A stretch of 64,000 bases of DNA from Azoarcus sp. L1K30 (GTDB lineage: Bacteria > Pseudomonadota > Gammaproteobacteria > Burkholderiales > Rhodocyclaceae): NCBI RefSeq assembly GCF_018122735.1, contig NZ_JAGRRD010000001.1:1442375-1506374 (forward strand), read 5' to 3'. Under the pieces are notes generated by a model. That model was not told the origin of the DNA. It saw nothing but the letters and a program-made list of their open reading frames with translations, and ran no database searches. The translations under genes were made by a program, and so were the position numbers. Shown one piece after another: positions 52,116 to 62,482 of the stretch; the first letter of the stretch is position 1; each line of letters begins with the position of its first letter.

Positions 52116-52134
52116 TCGGATACCGACACACACC

Positions 52135-54228
52135 ATGCTGCTTGCTCCTCGCCTGCGTCGCCTCGCCTGCCTTGCCGCGCTCCTCCCGCTCCCGCTGATG
52201 GCAGCCAGCGACCCGGTGTCCCTCAACTTCCAGAATGCCGACATCGACACCGTGATCCAGGCAATTGGCAAGCTGTCGGGCAACAATTTTCTCGTCGACC
52301 CGCGGGTCAAGGGCAAACTCAACATCGTCACCAACACCCCGGTCGCCCCCGATCTCGCCTACCAGATCCTGCTCTCCGCGCTTCGCCTCCAAGGTTATAC
52401 CGCGGTGGAAGACAAGGGCATCACCAAGATCCTGCCCGAAGCAGACGCCAAGTTGCATGCTGTACCGGTAAACAGCAATGCGGTCGCCGCCGGCGGCGGC
52501 GACCGGCTGGTGACCCAGGTTTTCGCCTTGCACCACGAATCGGCCACGCAGATGGTGCCCGTCGTGCGCCCCCTGGTCGCTCCCAATAACTCGGTCACGG
52601 CCTTTCCTTCGAACAATGTGCTGGTGGTAACCGACTACGCAAGCAACATTGCGCGCATCGCCTCCGTCATAGAATCCCTTGACGTTGCCCAGGGCGATCT
52701 CAGCGTCATCGCCTTGAATCACGCCGCCGCCGGCGACCTTGCCCCCTTGCTGTCACGCCTGCTCGCAGAACGTGCGGGGAGCAACTCAAGCGGCGGGGTG
52801 CAGATTCTGGCCGAACCGCACAGCAACAGCCTGCTGGTGCGCGCGGACACACCCAGCAGGATCATCGCCGTACGCCAGCTCGTCGCCAATCTCGACCGGC
52901 CGGGCGCTGGCGGCAACATTCATGTGGTGTACCTGAAGAACGCCGATGCGCGTCAGGTCGCGGAAACCCTCAACGCCACGCTGGGCACCAGCACGGGCAG
53001 CACCACGCCCGCTTCGAGCCAGTCCGCCAGCGGATTGAGCGGCTTGACCGACGGCAGTGGCGTTGGCGGCACGACGACGACCGCCACGGGCGTAGCCAAC
53101 TCCCCGGCAGGCAGCGGCGCGAACGCAGCCGGTCGCAGCGGCACGATCCAGGCCGACCCGATGAACAACGCCCTCATCATCAATGCGCCTGAAGCCATCT
53201 ATCGCAACCTGCGCGTGGTCATCGACCAACTCGATCGCCGCCGGGCCCAAGTCTATATCGAAGCCCTGATCGCGGAAATCTCGACCGAGCGCGCAGCCGA
53301 GTTCGGCATCCAGTGGGCGGCGGCAGGCAGCAATGGCAGTACCAGCGTCATCGGCACGAGCGCGTTCGCCAGCGGCAGCAATAACCTTCTGCAACTGGCC
53401 ACCGGCGCGGCCTCGGGCACGGTGACCGTGCCTGGTAACGGACTGACACTTGCGGTCGGAGGCGGCAAGGTCAATATCCCCGGGGTTGGCGATGTACTCA
53501 GCCTGGGCCTGCTTGCGCGTTTCCTTGAAAACGAGGTCAGCGCCAACATCCTGTCGACGCCAAACATCGTCACCCTGGACAACGAGGAGGCCAAGATCGT
53601 CGTTGGCCGCAACGTGCCCTTCGTGACCGGTCAGTACACCAATACCGGTTCGGGCAGCACCGTCAGCAATCCCTTCCAGACCATCGAGCGCAAGGACGTC
53701 GGCCTGACGCTCAAGGTTCGTCCGCAGATCTCCGAAGGCGGCGCGATTCGTCTGGCGATCTATCAGGAGGCCTCTGCCGTGGTCGGCAGCACCGATACCG
53801 GCAACGGCCCCACCACCACGAAGCGTTCGATCGAATCGATGGTGATGGTCGACGACGGTGCCATCATCGCCCTCGGCGGCCTGGTCGAAGACAGCTACAG
53901 CGGCGGCGAGGAGAAGGTCCCCATGCTCGGCGACCTGCCGGTAGCCGGGGCGCTATTCCGCTACGACAATCGCAAGCGCAGCAAGACCAATCTGGTCGTG
54001 TTCCTGCGACCGGTGATCCTGCGCGAGCGCGAGGACTACGCTGGTATCACGCGCTCGCGCTATGACTATGTGATCGGCGAACAGCGCGCATCGGCACGCC
54101 CTCGCGATCTGCTTCGCGGTGAGTCCGGCCCGGCGGAATTGCCGGCCTTCGGCAGCGCAGCGCCCACGGTACCCTACGCGCCACCGGCGCCGGTCGAGGA
54201 CGCAACGATCCGGCCCATCCACCAATGA
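52135..54228 (+). CDS. gspD: Type II secretion secretin GspD
   Basis: 697 aa. Signal peptide ([15 protein letters not shown], cleavage before SDPVSL), then N0 ([28 protein letters not shown]), N1-N3 domains, and the secretin domain (about 380-640) with [20 protein letters not shown] and [35 protein letters not shown]. Forms the outer-membrane channel. A Ser/Thr/Gly-rich insert of about 45 residues ([19 protein letters not shown] and on) lies in N3. The gspE start overlaps its stop (ATGA). Confidence 0.95.
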   Translation: MLLAPRLRRLACLAALLPLPLMAASDPVSLNFQNADIDTVIQAIGKLSGNNFLVDPRVKGKLNIVTNTPVAPDLAYQILLSALRLQGYTAVEDKGITKILPEADAKLHAVPVNSNAVAAGGGDRLVTQVFALHHESATQMVPVVRPLVAPNNSVTAFPSNNVLVVTDYASNIARIASVIESLDVAQGDLSVIALNHAAAGDLAPLLSRLLAERAGSNSSGGVQILAEPHSNSLLVRADTPSRIIAVRQLVANLDRPGAGGNIHVVYLKNADARQVAETLNATLGTSTGSTTPASSQSASGLSGLTDGSGVGGTTTTATGVANSPAGSGANAAGRSGTIQADPMNNALIINAPEAIYRNLRVVIDQLDRRRAQVYIEALIAEISTERAAEFGIQWAAAGSNGSTSVIGTSAFASGSNNLLQLATGAASGTVTVPGNGLTLAVGGGKVNIPGVGDVLSLGLLARFLENEVSANILSTPNIVTLDNEEAKIVVGRNVPFVTGQYTNTGSGSTVSNPFQTIERKDVGLTLKVRPQISEGGAIRLAIYQEASAVVGSTDTGNGPTTTKRSIESMVMVDDGAIIALGGLVEDSYSGGEEKVPMLGDLPVAGALFRYDNRKRSKTNLVVFLRPVILREREDYAGITRSRYDYVIGEQRASARPRDLLRGESGPAELPAFGSAAPTVPYAPPAPVEDATIRPIHQ

Positions 54229-55691
54229 GCACCCAGACGCTGCCTTATGCCTTTGCCCGCCGGCACGGCGTGCTCGTCACCGCGATCGGGAGCGAGCACG
54301 CCGACGTGCTGCTGCGCGAAGGTGCCAGCCTCGCCGCGATTGCCGAAGTCCGGCGCCATGTCGGCCTGCCCCTCACGCTCACGCAGGCGTCACCGGCCGC
54401 ATTCGAGGCACAGCTTGCCGAGCGCTACAGTGCTGCCGACGGCAGTGCGGCCGACATCGTGGCCGACGTCGGTCAAGATGTCGATCTGCAGCAGTTGATG
54501 ACCGATCTGCCGGCGGTCGAGGACCTGCTCGAATCGCAGGACGACGCGCCCATCATCCGCATGATCAACGCGCTGCTGACCCAAGCGGTGCGCGAAGGCG
54601 CTTCCGACGTGCATATCGAGCCCTACGAAAGCGGGTCGGTGGTGCGCCTGCGCCGCGACGGCATGCTGCGCGACATCGCCCGACCTCATCGTGGTCTGCA
54701 TGCCGCCATGGCGTCGCGGATCAAGATCATGGCGAATCTGGATATTGCCGAGAAGCGCTTGCCGCAGGACGGACGCATCACCCTGAGACTGGCCGGGCGC
54801 CCGGTCGACGTGCGTGTTTCTACGCTGCCGACGACGCATGGCGAGCGCCTTGTCCTGCGCCTGCTCGACAAGGGTGGCGCGCGAATCGGGCTCGAAAGCC
54901 TGGGCATGGCAGACGACACCCGCGACGGTTTCCTGCGACTGCTTGCGCAGCCGCACGGCATCCTGCTGGTCACGGGCCCGACCGGTTCGGGCAAAAGCAC
55001 CACACTCTATGCCGCACTGCAGACCATGGACAGCGGCAGGCAGAACATCGTCACGGTTGAGGATCCGGTCGAGTACGACCTGCCCGGCGTGGCCCAGATC
55101 CAGGTCAATCCGCGTATCGATCTCGACTTCGCCCGCGCCCTGCGCGCCATCCTGCGGCAGGACCCCGATGTCATCCTGATCGGTGAAATCCGCGACCTCG
55201 AAACCGCCCGCATCGCGGTGCAAGCCAGTCTGACCGGCCATCTCGTACTCGCCACCCTGCACACGAACGACGCCGCCTCGGCCATCACCCGGCTGGTCGA
55301 CATGGGCATCGAACCCTTCCTGCTCGCGTCGACGGTTCGTGGCGTGGTGGCACAACGCCTGGTACGCCGCCTGTGCCCGTCGTGCAGCAGCAGCTATCAA
55401 GCGGGTGAGACGGAACTCGGCCTGCTCGGGCCCGACTGTCCGCGCACGCTGTGGCGGGCCGCGGGTTGTGACGCCTGCAGCCATACCGGCTATACCGGAC
55501 GCAGTGGCATCTATGAACTGCTTGCAATCGATGCCGGCGCAGCGCGTCTGGTGCATGATGATGCCGGCGAAGCGGCGCTACGCGAACATGCACGCGCAGG
55601 TGGCGCCCGCGGCCTGCGCGACGACGGACTGCGCCTGCTGGCGCAAGGCGCTACCTCCGCCGAGGAACTGCTGCGTGCCACACGCGACTGA
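54225..55691 (+). CDS. gspE: Type II secretion ATPase GspE
   Basis: 488 aa. Cytoplasmic hexameric ATPase that powers pseudopilus assembly. Walker [16 protein letters not shown], Asp box [47 protein letters not shown] (Walker B LIGEIRD), His box [10 protein letters not shown]. The Zn-binding cysteines typical of GspE are present ([10 protein letters not shown] ... [15 protein letters not shown]). The N-terminal part, which contacts GspL, is shorter than in the E. coli protein. Overlaps gspD by four bases. Confidence 0.95.
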   Translation: MSTQTLPYAFARRHGVLVTAIGSEHADVLLREGASLAAIAEVRRHVGLPLTLTQASPAAFEAQLAERYSAADGSAADIVADVGQDVDLQQLMTDLPAVEDLLESQDDAPIIRMINALLTQAVREGASDVHIEPYESGSVVRLRRDGMLRDIARPHRGLHAAMASRIKIMANLDIAEKRLPQDGRITLRLAGRPVDVRVSTLPTTHGERLVLRLLDKGGARIGLESLGMADDTRDGFLRLLAQPHGILLVTGPTGSGKSTTLYAALQTMDSGRQNIVTVEDPVEYDLPGVAQIQVNPRIDLDFARALRAILRQDPDVILIGEIRDLETARIAVQASLTGHLVLATLHTNDAASAITRLVDMGIEPFLLASTVRGVVAQRLVRRLCPSCSSSYQAGETELGLLGPDCPRTLWRAAGCDACSHTGYTGRSGIYELLAIDAGAARLVHDDAGEAALREHARAGGARGLRDDGLRLLAQGATSAEELLRATRD

Positions 55692-55703
55692 GCAACCTGC
55701 ACC

Positions 55704-56906
55704 ATGACTGCCTTCCACTACCGCGCGCTCGACGCCAGCGGGCAGTCCTGCCAGGGCGTGCTTGAAGCCGAGAGCATGCGCTCGGCCCGCGTTCTGTTGC
55801 GCGAACGTGGTCTTTTTCCGCTTGATGTCAGCCATGTCACCGGCGCCCGCCAGAGAGGACGCCGGTCGCGCCGGCTCAAGGCCGCGGCACTGGCACTCCT
55901 CACCCGGCAGTGGGCAACGCTCCTTGCTGCCGGCCTGACGCTCGAGCAGGCGCTCGCGGCATTGATCGAACAGGCCGAGGAGGATGGCATACGCCAGTTG
56001 CTGGCCGGCCTGCGGTCGGAAATCCTCGCCGGCTACAGCCTGCGCGCGGCCCTCGACCGCTATCCGGCCGCCTTTCCGGCGATCTACCGCGCCTCGATTG
56101 CCGCGGGAGAAAAGTCCGGGGAACTGGCCACGGTGATGAACCAGCTTGCCGACTACCTCGAACAGCATGGGCTGATGCAGCAAAAGACCACCCAGGCGCT
56201 GGTCTATCCGGTCATTGTCGCGGTGGTGGCGCTATTGGTCGTCATCGGCCTGATGACCCACGTCGTCCCGCAGGTGATCGGCGTATTCGCCCAGACCAAA
56301 CAGGCGCTGCCGCCGCTGACCCGCGGATTGATCGCGGTATCGAACTTCCTGCGCGACTGGGGCTGGCTGTTGCTGCTCGTCGTCGCGGCCTGCGGTCTGA
56401 CCGCGCATGCCGCGTTGCGCAACCAGGAGATTCGCCGCCGCTGGGAATCGCGCTTGCTTGCATTTCCGGTGATTGGCAGGCACCTGCGCACGATGGATGC
56501 CTCGCGCTTTGCCAGCACCCTGTCCATCCTGACCGGCAGCGGCGTCCCCCTGCTCGCTGCGCTCGAAGCCGGGGGCCGGGTCATCCACCGCCTGCCCCTG
56601 CGCGATGCGGTCGATGCGGCCACGGCCCGCGTGCGCGAAGGCCAGAGCCTCGCCCGCGCGCTCGGCGCCACCCGCGCATTTCCGCCACTGCTGGTGCACA
56701 TGATCGCCAGTGGCGAAGCGACCGGCCGTCTCGACGAACTGTTGTCGCGCGCGGCCCGGCTGCAGCAGCAGGAACTGGAAACCCGTGGCGCGGTGCTGGC
56801 CAGTCTGCTCGAGCCCGCTTTGCTGGTTGCCATGGGCGGCATCGTGCTGGTGATCGTCATCGCGGTGATGCAACCCATCATCGAAATCAACACCCTGATG
56901 AAGTGA
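55704..56906 (+). CDS. gspF: Type II secretion inner-membrane protein GspF
   Basis: 400 aa with three membrane helices and two repeated cytoplasmic domains, each with the GspF consensus: FTRQWATLLAAGLTLEQAL-like (LLTRQWATLLAAGLTLEQALA) and DASRFASTLSILTGSGVPLLAALE. It ends in the typical LLVAMGGIVLVIVIAVMQPI helix. Platform protein that contacts GspE and GspL. 12 bases after gspE. Confidence 0.94.
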   Translation: MTAFHYRALDASGQSCQGVLEAESMRSARVLLRERGLFPLDVSHVTGARQRGRRSRRLKAAALALLTRQWATLLAAGLTLEQALAALIEQAEEDGIRQLLAGLRSEILAGYSLRAALDRYPAAFPAIYRASIAAGEKSGELATVMNQLADYLEQHGLMQQKTTQALVYPVIVAVVALLVVIGLMTHVVPQVIGVFAQTKQALPPLTRGLIAVSNFLRDWGWLLLLVVAACGLTAHAALRNQEIRRRWESRLLAFPVIGRHLRTMDASRFASTLSILTGSGVPLLAALEAGGRVIHRLPLRDAVDAATARVREGQSLARALGATRAFPPLLVHMIASGEATGRLDELLSRAARLQQQELETRGAVLASLLEPALLVAMGGIVLVIVIAVMQPIIEINTLMK

Positions 56907-56911
56907 ATGTC

Positions 56912-57370
56912 ATGACCTTTTGCTCCCCCCCCCAGTACTTCGAAACGCCTGGAAACAGACTCGAACGCGGTTTTACGCTGATCGAAGTCATGATCGTGAT
57001 CGTCATTCTCGGCGTCCTCGCCGCGCTCATCGTCCCGCGTGTCATGAGCCGTCCGGACGAAGCGCGGGTGGTCGCCGCACGCCAGGACATCGCCTCGATC
57101 ATGCAGGCGCTCAAACTGTACCGACTCGACAACCGGCGCTACCCCACAACGGAACAGGGCTTGTCCGCCCTGGTCAGGAAGCCGGACACCGCACCGGTAC
57201 CGGACAACTGGAAATCCTATCTGGAGCGTTTGCCTGCCGACCCGTGGGGCGGCGAATATCAGTACCTCAACCCGGGCATCAATGCCGACGTCGATGTCAT
57301 GAGCTTCGGCGCCGACGGCACGCGCGGCGGTGAGGGGTTCGATGCCGACATCGGCTCCTGGCAACCTTGA
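56912..57370 (+). CDS. gspG: Major pseudopilin GspG
   Basis: 152 aa. Prepilin leader and cleavage site ERG|FTLIEVMIVIVILGVLAALIV, then the GspG body with YRLDNRRYPTTEQGLSALV, PADPWGGEYQYLNPG and DVMSFGADGTRGGEGFDADI (calcium-site region). The main subunit of the pseudopilus. Start ATG at 56912; a GTG at 56903 overlapping the gspF stop is also possible. The prepilin peptidase (gspO/pilD) is not in the window. Confidence 0.94.
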   Translation: MTFCSPPQYFETPGNRLERGFTLIEVMIVIVILGVLAALIVPRVMSRPDEARVVAARQDIASIMQALKLYRLDNRRYPTTEQGLSALVRKPDTAPVPDNWKSYLERLPADPWGGEYQYLNPGINADVDVMSFGADGTRGGEGFDADIGSWQP

Positions 57371-57876
57371 TCCGCGCCCGTCCGCCGCGCCATGCGCACG
57401 GCTTCTCGCTGATTGAACTGATGGTGGTGCTGGCCATCATCGGCATCGTCAGCGGCGGCGCGAGCCTTGCGATCGACGGATTTCGCGCCAACGATGTCGA
57501 CATGGCCAGCGAACGCCTGCGACGCACCCTGGAGGCCTGCGCCGACCGCGCGGCGGTGCGTGGCCACCCCATCGCGATCGAATTTTCCGACGATGCTTAC
57601 CGCTTCACCCGCCTGGATCCCGACGGACGCTGGCGCGCGCTGGAGGAGCCCCCGCTCTTCATGCCCCGTGTGCTGCCCGATCAAATGCAGATCGTCAACC
57701 TGCGGCGCCATCTCCGGGGATCGCAGCAGCATGCGCAGCGCGACCTGCGAATCGAGTTCGGCACCCGCGCCCCTTCCTTCGAACTGACGATGCGCACTCG
57801 CAAGGACACCATACGCTTGCGCGGCGACCCCAACGGCCGTGTCAGCCGCATCGATGGCGGAGCTACGCCGCCATGA
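57367..57876 (+). CDS. gspH: Minor pseudopilin GspH
   Basis: 169 aa. Leader HAHG|FSLIELMVVLAIIGIVSGGASLAI and a beta-rich body typical of GspH (DRAAVRGHPIAIEFSDDAYRF, FELTMRTRKDTIRLRGDPNGR). The start is a TTG at 57367 that overlaps the gspG stop (TTGA), so translation is coupled. A minor subunit near the tip of the pseudopilus. Confidence 0.88.
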   Translation: MIRARPPRHAHGFSLIELMVVLAIIGIVSGGASLAIDGFRANDVDMASERLRRTLEACADRAAVRGHPIAIEFSDDAYRFTRLDPDGRWRALEEPPLFMPRVLPDQMQIVNLRRHLRGSQQHAQRDLRIEFGTRAPSFELTMRTRKDTIRLRGDPNGRVSRIDGGATPP

Positions 57877-58274
57877 CATCGTACCGCGAACCCACCCGCT
57901 TCGATGGACGCAAGACGCGCGGCTTCACCTTGCTCGAAACTCTGGTGGCGCTGGCCATTGTCGCCATTGCCCTGATCTCGGCCCTGCGCGCGATGGGTGC
58001 GAGCACGCTGGCCGCTTCCGAACTGCGCGACCGCGTGCTGGCCGACTGGGTGGCGCGCAACCGGCTCGCCACCTATCGGGCCAGCGCAGAATTTCCCGCC
58101 ACCGGCCGGTTTGAAGGCCGCGTCACCCAGGGACATTCCACATTCCGCTGGCGCGAACGCGTCGGTCCCACGCCCAATGCCCTGTTCCGCCGCATCGATG
58201 TGGATGTCCTCGATGGCGACGGCCATCATGTGCTCGCGCATGCCACCGGATACGTCACGAGAGCGCCGCGATGA
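57873..58274 (+). CDS. gspI: Minor pseudopilin GspI
   Basis: 133 aa. Leader KTRG|FTLLETLVALAIVAIALISALRAMGAS and the short GspI body (LADWVARNRLATYRAS, FRWRERVGPT). Part of the tip complex GspI-J-K. Overlaps gspH by four bases and gspJ by four bases. Confidence 0.9.
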   Translation: MTSYREPTRFDGRKTRGFTLLETLVALAIVAIALISALRAMGASTLAASELRDRVLADWVARNRLATYRASAEFPATGRFEGRVTQGHSTFRWRERVGPTPNALFRRIDVDVLDGDGHHVLAHATGYVTRAPR

Positions 58275-58858
58275 GTGCCATTGACCACCAGCGCGCGCGC
58301 GGCCTGACCCTGATCGAACTCGTCATCGCACTGGCACTGTTCGCCATCCTTGGTACCCTCACCTGGCGCGCAACCGCGCAGGTGATCGACACCCGCGCCC
58401 GCGTCAGTCGCGAGATCGGCCGCTGGCAGGACATTGCCAGTGCCATGCAGCGCATCGAGATGGAACTGCAGCAGATCGCAGCCCCCGCGCTGCCACCTGC
58501 TGGTACGGCTGCGAGTCCTGCCCTGGAGCTGCTGCGCATCAGCGATGATGGTCACAGCGAACTTCGCCTGCTGGCACTGGGCGCCAGTGGCGAGGGTGCA
58601 CGCCGGATCGGACTGCGCTTCACCGGCACCCGTCTCGACTGGCTGATCTGGCCGGATCGCAATGCCCGCACCGGTGCCGACACATACCTTCTGCTCGACG
58701 GGGTGCGCGCGATACGCTGGCACTTCATCGGCAAAGGCGAACGGCACGACCGGTGGCCCGTCGCCGGCCGTGCCGGCGACACCCTGCCCGCCGCCATCGA
58801 ACTCGAACTGGAAACGACCGATGACGGTACGTTCACCCGCCTTGTCGCCCTGCGCTGA
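58271..58858 (+). CDS. gspJ: Minor pseudopilin GspJ
   Basis: 195 aa. Leader RARG|LTLIELVIALALFAILGTLTWRAT, with Leu in place of the usual Phe at +1. The body carries the GspJ pattern (RWQDIASAMQRIEMELQQIA, LDWLIWPDRN, LLDGVRAIRWHFIGKG). Tip-complex component. The gspK gene begins 38 bases before its stop in another frame, a long overlap for this operon. Confidence 0.9.
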   Translation: MSAIDHQRARGLTLIELVIALALFAILGTLTWRATAQVIDTRARVSREIGRWQDIASAMQRIEMELQQIAAPALPPAGTAASPALELLRISDDGHSELRLLALGASGEGARRIGLRFTGTRLDWLIWPDRNARTGADTYLLLDGVRAIRWHFIGKGERHDRWPVAGRAGDTLPAAIELELETTDDGTFTRLVALR

Positions 58859-59750
58859 GCGCGCTCGGCAGCGCGGCGCGGCGGTCGTGCTTGCGCTGCT
58901 GACGGTGACCCTCGCGGCCGTGCTGGCCGCATCGGTGCTGGCCGACGTCGGCTACGCGATCGAAGCCGTGTCCGGGCGCCGTGACCAGGCCCAGTCGCAG
59001 CGGCTGGCACGCGCCGCGGTAGATTGGGCGCGTCAGGTGCTGGCCCAGGACGGACGCGAAAGCAATGTGGATCACGGCCAGGAGAACTGGACGGTCCGGA
59101 TTCCTGCCACCCCCCTGGGCGACGATGCGCAGGATGGCACGGTGGCCGGCGAAATCGTCGAGCTTTCCGGCCGCTTCAATATCAACGAGCTCGCGCCTGA
59201 AGGCGTGGCGAATGTCGCCGCGGGCGAACGCCTGCAACGTCTGCTCACACGCATCGGCGAACCGCCCGAAACCGCCCGCGCGCTCACGCAGACGCTGACC
59301 CGGTGGATCGCAGCCGGGCCCGCGGCCGATGGCGACCCCGCCCCCCACGCGCCGCTGGTGGCAGTCGACGAGGTGGCTGCCGTCGTCGGCATCGACCCCT
59401 CCTTGTGGCATCGACTGCAACCATTCATCACAGCAGTACCGACGCCGAGCCCGATCAATGTCAATACGGCGCCGGCCGAGGTGCTCTCGGCACTGGTGCC
59501 CGGTCTCGACCTGAACGCGGCGCGGGTGCTGGTCGCCGAACGCGACCATGCCTGGTTCCGCGATCTCGCCGACTTTGGCGCGCGCCTGCCGGCAGGGGCC
59601 AGCCCCCCATCGGGGCAGTTGGCCAGCGTCAGCAGCCATCACTTCCTCGTCACCATCCACGCCAGTTACGGCGTCGCCGTCAGCCGCCTCGAAGCGCTGC
59701 TGGAACGGCGAAGGATCTGGCCCGAAATCCTCTGGTACCGCATCCCATGA
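58821..59750 (+). CDS. gspK: Minor pseudopilin GspK
   Basis: 309 aa, the largest pseudopilin. Leader ARQRG|AAVVLALLTVTLAAVLAAS, which lacks the usual Glu5, as is normal for GspK. The body has IVELSGRFNINELA and INVNTAPAEVLSALVPGL (helix-hairpin-helix-like repeats) and RDLADFGARLP. Start ATG 58821 overlaps gspJ by 38 bases; upstream frame sequence is not conserved. It caps the pseudopilus tip. Confidence 0.9.
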   Translation: MTVRSPALSPCAERARQRGAAVVLALLTVTLAAVLAASVLADVGYAIEAVSGRRDQAQSQRLARAAVDWARQVLAQDGRESNVDHGQENWTVRIPATPLGDDAQDGTVAGEIVELSGRFNINELAPEGVANVAAGERLQRLLTRIGEPPETARALTQTLTRWIAAGPAADGDPAPHAPLVAVDEVAAVVGIDPSLWHRLQPFITAVPTPSPINVNTAPAEVLSALVPGLDLNAARVLVAERDHAWFRDLADFGARLPAGASPPSGQLASVSSHHFLVTIHASYGVAVSRLEALLERRRIWPEILWYRIP

Positions 59751-60940
59751 CCACACGACTACTGCTCCGGATCGACGAACACTGGCCGCGCGAACCCGCA
59801 GCGGACTGGGTCTTGCTCGACGCATCCAACCGCGTGCTGCAGCAAGGCTGCAGTGGTGCAGCGCACTGGCCTGCGGCCGACAGCTGCGAGGCAATCCTCG
59901 CCGGCGCTCAGTGCCTGTGGCTCGAGGTCATGCTGCCTCCGGCGCCAAAGCGCGAACGTGCGCGTCTGCTCGCCTACGCGCTCGAAGAACATCTGGTCGA
60001 CGATCCTGATACACAACATCTGACCGTCACACACAGTGCGCTTGAAGACCATTCGCGCCGCACCGGCGTGATCGTGGTCGGCCGTGCCCGGATGGTGCAA
60101 CTGGTCGCCCAGTTCGATGCCATCGGACGACCGCTGTCGCATCTGCGCAGCCTGCTCGAGACCGTTCCCCCTGCGCCGCCGCGATGGACGCTTGCGATCG
60201 ATGCGCACATGGCGCTCCTGCGCCCGGGGTCGTCGCCGACCGTATGCCTCGAGGCATCATCAGCCCAGGCCCTTGCCGACGCGCTGTCGCTGTCCCTGGC
60301 CCAGGCGGCCCGTCGCGCCGGCGCCGAAACGCCGCGTGCCATAGAACTTCGCATCGCCGACGATGGTGCCCTCCCCCCACTTCCCCTGGCGCAGGACCAG
60401 ACCCCGGCGTTCGAGCCCGGACCGCCCTGGCAGTGGTGGGCGTATGTCGACCATTGCACCGAACTCCTGCATGGAGAGTTCGCCCCCCGTCATATGCGCA
60501 GCAAACGCTGGCACGCGCTTCGAGCGCCGCTCTTGCTGATGGCGGCGACCGTGCTCGCGTTGATCACGGCAAATCTCGTCCAGATTCTCGACCAACGCCA
60601 GTCCCTCGCCGACCTCGACGCCCGCTCGCTGCGACTGTTCGCCCGCGCCCTGCCAGGGACGCCAGCAGTCGCGCCGGAGGCACAATTGGCGCGTGCGCTC
60701 GCCGACGAACGCAGACGTACCGGACGTCTCGCCGAGGGCGACTTCATCGCCTTGCTGCGCGCCCACCTCGAGGCAGCCGGCGCCACCCCGCTCGACATTG
60801 ACTACGAGAAGGGCAAGCTCGACATCGGCCTGTCGCCCGGCACGGACATCGCCGCACTGAAGACCCGTCTCGCCCTGCAAGGCATCGACGTCCGCGGGCG
60901 CGATGGCGGGCTCGTCCTCAGCGCACGGCCGCGCCCCTGA
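59747..60940 (+). CDS. gspL: Type II secretion platform protein GspL
   Basis: 397 aa. The N-terminal actin-like cytoplasmic domain (about 1-240) contacts GspE; LLLRIDEHWP, RERARLLAYALEEHLVDDPDTQHL and VVGRARMVQLVAQF are typical. A single membrane helix (about 262-285) precedes a periplasmic domain ending GIDVRGRDGGLVLSARP. The ATG at 59747 overlaps the gspK stop by four bases; the frame is open far upstream but the longer part is a shadow of gspK. Confidence 0.9.
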   Translation: MTTRLLLRIDEHWPREPAADWVLLDASNRVLQQGCSGAAHWPAADSCEAILAGAQCLWLEVMLPPAPKRERARLLAYALEEHLVDDPDTQHLTVTHSALEDHSRRTGVIVVGRARMVQLVAQFDAIGRPLSHLRSLLETVPPAPPRWTLAIDAHMALLRPGSSPTVCLEASSAQALADALSLSLAQAARRAGAETPRAIELRIADDGALPPLPLAQDQTPAFEPGPPWQWWAYVDHCTELLHGEFAPRHMRSKRWHALRAPLLLMAATVLALITANLVQILDQRQSLADLDARSLRLFARALPGTPAVAPEAQLARALADERRRTGRLAEGDFIALLRAHLEAAGATPLDIDYEKGKLDIGLSPGTDIAALKTRLALQGIDVRGRDGGLVLSARPRP

Positions 60941-60993
60941 TCCATTCCGCTCAGCCCCTTCCCTGCCCAACCGTCAAGGACTTGTAACCGAGC

Positions 60994-61524
60994 ATGCCAA
61001 GCGCCAACGACTCAAGAACTGACCTGGCCCTCGTGATCGCCCCCCTGCGCCGATGGCTCTCTGCGCGGGCGCCGCGCGAGCGCCAAATGATGTTGATTGC
61101 AGTGATGGCGGTGGCGCTTGCGGCCGCCCTGACCGCCACCGACTGGATCCTCGCGGAGCGTGAACGCCTGCAGAAGCGTCTGCCCCTGGCCCGGGCAGTG
61201 TTTGAGCGCATGCAGGCGGACACGGACGAACTGACCCGCCTGCGTGCCTTGCCAGCGTCGCCCGCACCTGAGCCAGCAACGCTCGTGGCCGCAGTGCGCA
61301 GCGCGGCACTGGCCCGCGGTCTGCAGTTGGAGATCCGCGCCACCCCCGACGGTCTGTCGGCAAGCGGACATGCCGCCCTGCCGGACTTGATAGACTGGCT
61401 CGCGGCGATGCAGGGCGATTTGCATCTATACCCGGTGCGCCTGCGCACCGGCAGCGCACCGGGCCGCCCCGTCGAAGTGCTGCTGGCGCGCGTCGGCGGC
61501 GCCCCGGCCGGCAACGGCCGATGA
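60994..61524 (+). CDS. gspM: Type II secretion platform protein GspM
   Basis: 176 aa. Short cytoplasmic start (PLRRWLSARAPRERQMMLI), one membrane helix (AVMAVALAAALTATDWIL), a coiled segment and a small ferredoxin-like periplasmic domain (ARGLQLEIRATPDGLSASG, LIDWLAAMQGDLHLYPVRLR). Partner of GspL. AAGGA is found 15 bases before the ATG. 53 bases after gspL, overlaps gspN by four bases. Confidence 0.88.
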   Translation: MPSANDSRTDLALVIAPLRRWLSARAPRERQMMLIAVMAVALAAALTATDWILAERERLQKRLPLARAVFERMQADTDELTRLRALPASPAPEPATLVAAVRSAALARGLQLEIRATPDGLSASGHAALPDLIDWLAAMQGDLHLYPVRLRTGSAPGRPVEVLLARVGGAPAGNGR

Positions 61525-62282
61525 GACCCTTCCTGCTGCTATTGCTGGTCGCCGCGGGGCTGGTGGTCGCGCACGCGCCATCCAGCCTGCTCGACACCGT
61601 GCTTGCACAGGCCAGCGATGGCCACCTCCGCCTGGCGTCGCCACGGGGAAGCCTGTGGCGCGGCAGCGCCGAACTGGCCAGCGCCGGCGAAGCGCGCATG
61701 CTCGAACCGTGGGCCAAGGCCGCCTGGCGCCTCGACCTCCCTGCATTGTTGCATGGGCAGGCATCGTGGACGCTCGAAGTGGATGACCGGCCAGCTGGTC
61801 GGCTCAGCGTCGGCATCCACCGCTGGAAGGTGGAGCAAGCCGCCATCTCACTGCCATTGCCTCCACTGCTGCAGGCGCTGCCCCACCCGGCGTTCCATTT
61901 CGGCTGGCGTGGCCGTGCCGACGTCCATGGGCCGGGCATTGAATGCGACTGGCAGGCGCGCTGTAGTGGCCGCCTTGTGCTGGCGTGGCGCGATGCTGGT
62001 ACCGACATCCTGCCGATGCAGACGCTGGGCGGCTTCGATTTCGAGTTCGACGCGGGACCGCACCCGAACCAAGGTCAGGCTGCGACCGCCCTCAGCCTGA
62101 CCGTCAGCAGTCAGGCGAACAACCGCCTTGTGATCAACGGCCGGATCGGACTGGCGCCCGACGATCCGCCGCGCGTCGACCTGAGCCTGGGCGGCGAAGC
62201 GGGCCTCATCGACCGCATCGCGCCCTTGCTGGAGCAGATTGCACGCCGCGACGGTGATCGCCTGCTCATCCGTCAGCCCTGA
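61521..62282 (+). CDS. gspN: Type II secretion system protein GspN
   Basis: 253 aa with an N-terminal signal anchor (FLLLLLVAAGLVVAHAPSSLL). The rest is beta-rich and matches the GspN family: LASPRGSLWRGSAEL, GRADVHGPGIECDW-like (RADVHGPGIECDWQARCSGRLVLAW) and RIGLAPDDPPRVDLSLG. Not essential in many T2SS; role unclear. Last gene of the gsp operon; no U-run terminator is seen directly after it. Confidence 0.85.
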   Translation: MRPFLLLLLVAAGLVVAHAPSSLLDTVLAQASDGHLRLASPRGSLWRGSAELASAGEARMLEPWAKAAWRLDLPALLHGQASWTLEVDDRPAGRLSVGIHRWKVEQAAISLPLPPLLQALPHPAFHFGWRGRADVHGPGIECDWQARCSGRLVLAWRDAGTDILPMQTLGGFDFEFDAGPHPNQGQAATALSLTVSSQANNRLVINGRIGLAPDDPPRVDLSLGGEAGLIDRIAPLLEQIARRDGDRLLIRQP

Positions 62283-62388
62283 CCACGTGACCGACAACAT
62301 GGTTGCGCAAGCCTGATCGGACGCTCGAAAACCGGGAGGTCGAATACCCGGGCCGTCCGCCCTGCGCCATTGGTGCGTACAAATAAAT

Positions 62389-62414
62389 TAAAGTATTTAA
62401 CTATATGCCGTTAT
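62389..62414 (+). promoter_or_regulatory. Sigma-28 (FliA)-like promoter of the terminal chemoreceptor
   Basis: TAAAGTAT (62389-62396) and GCCGTTAT (62407-62414) match the sigma-28 consensus TAAA ... GCCGATAA, with 14 instead of 15 bases between TAAA and GCC. It lies 69 bases before the chemoreceptor ATG in an otherwise unexplained AT-rich patch. Confidence 0.65.
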
Positions 62415-62482
62415 AACATTCAGATAGCCAACCCACTCGGGGGCGGACATGGTTCGCACGCCCCGACCGACAGCGACCCATC

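Noticed and set aside
56912-58858. Pseudopilin genes as type IV pili
   Set aside because: Order and partners (secretin, GspE/F, GspL/M/N) are those of a type II secretion operon; no pilT, pilM-Q or pilin glycosylation genes.
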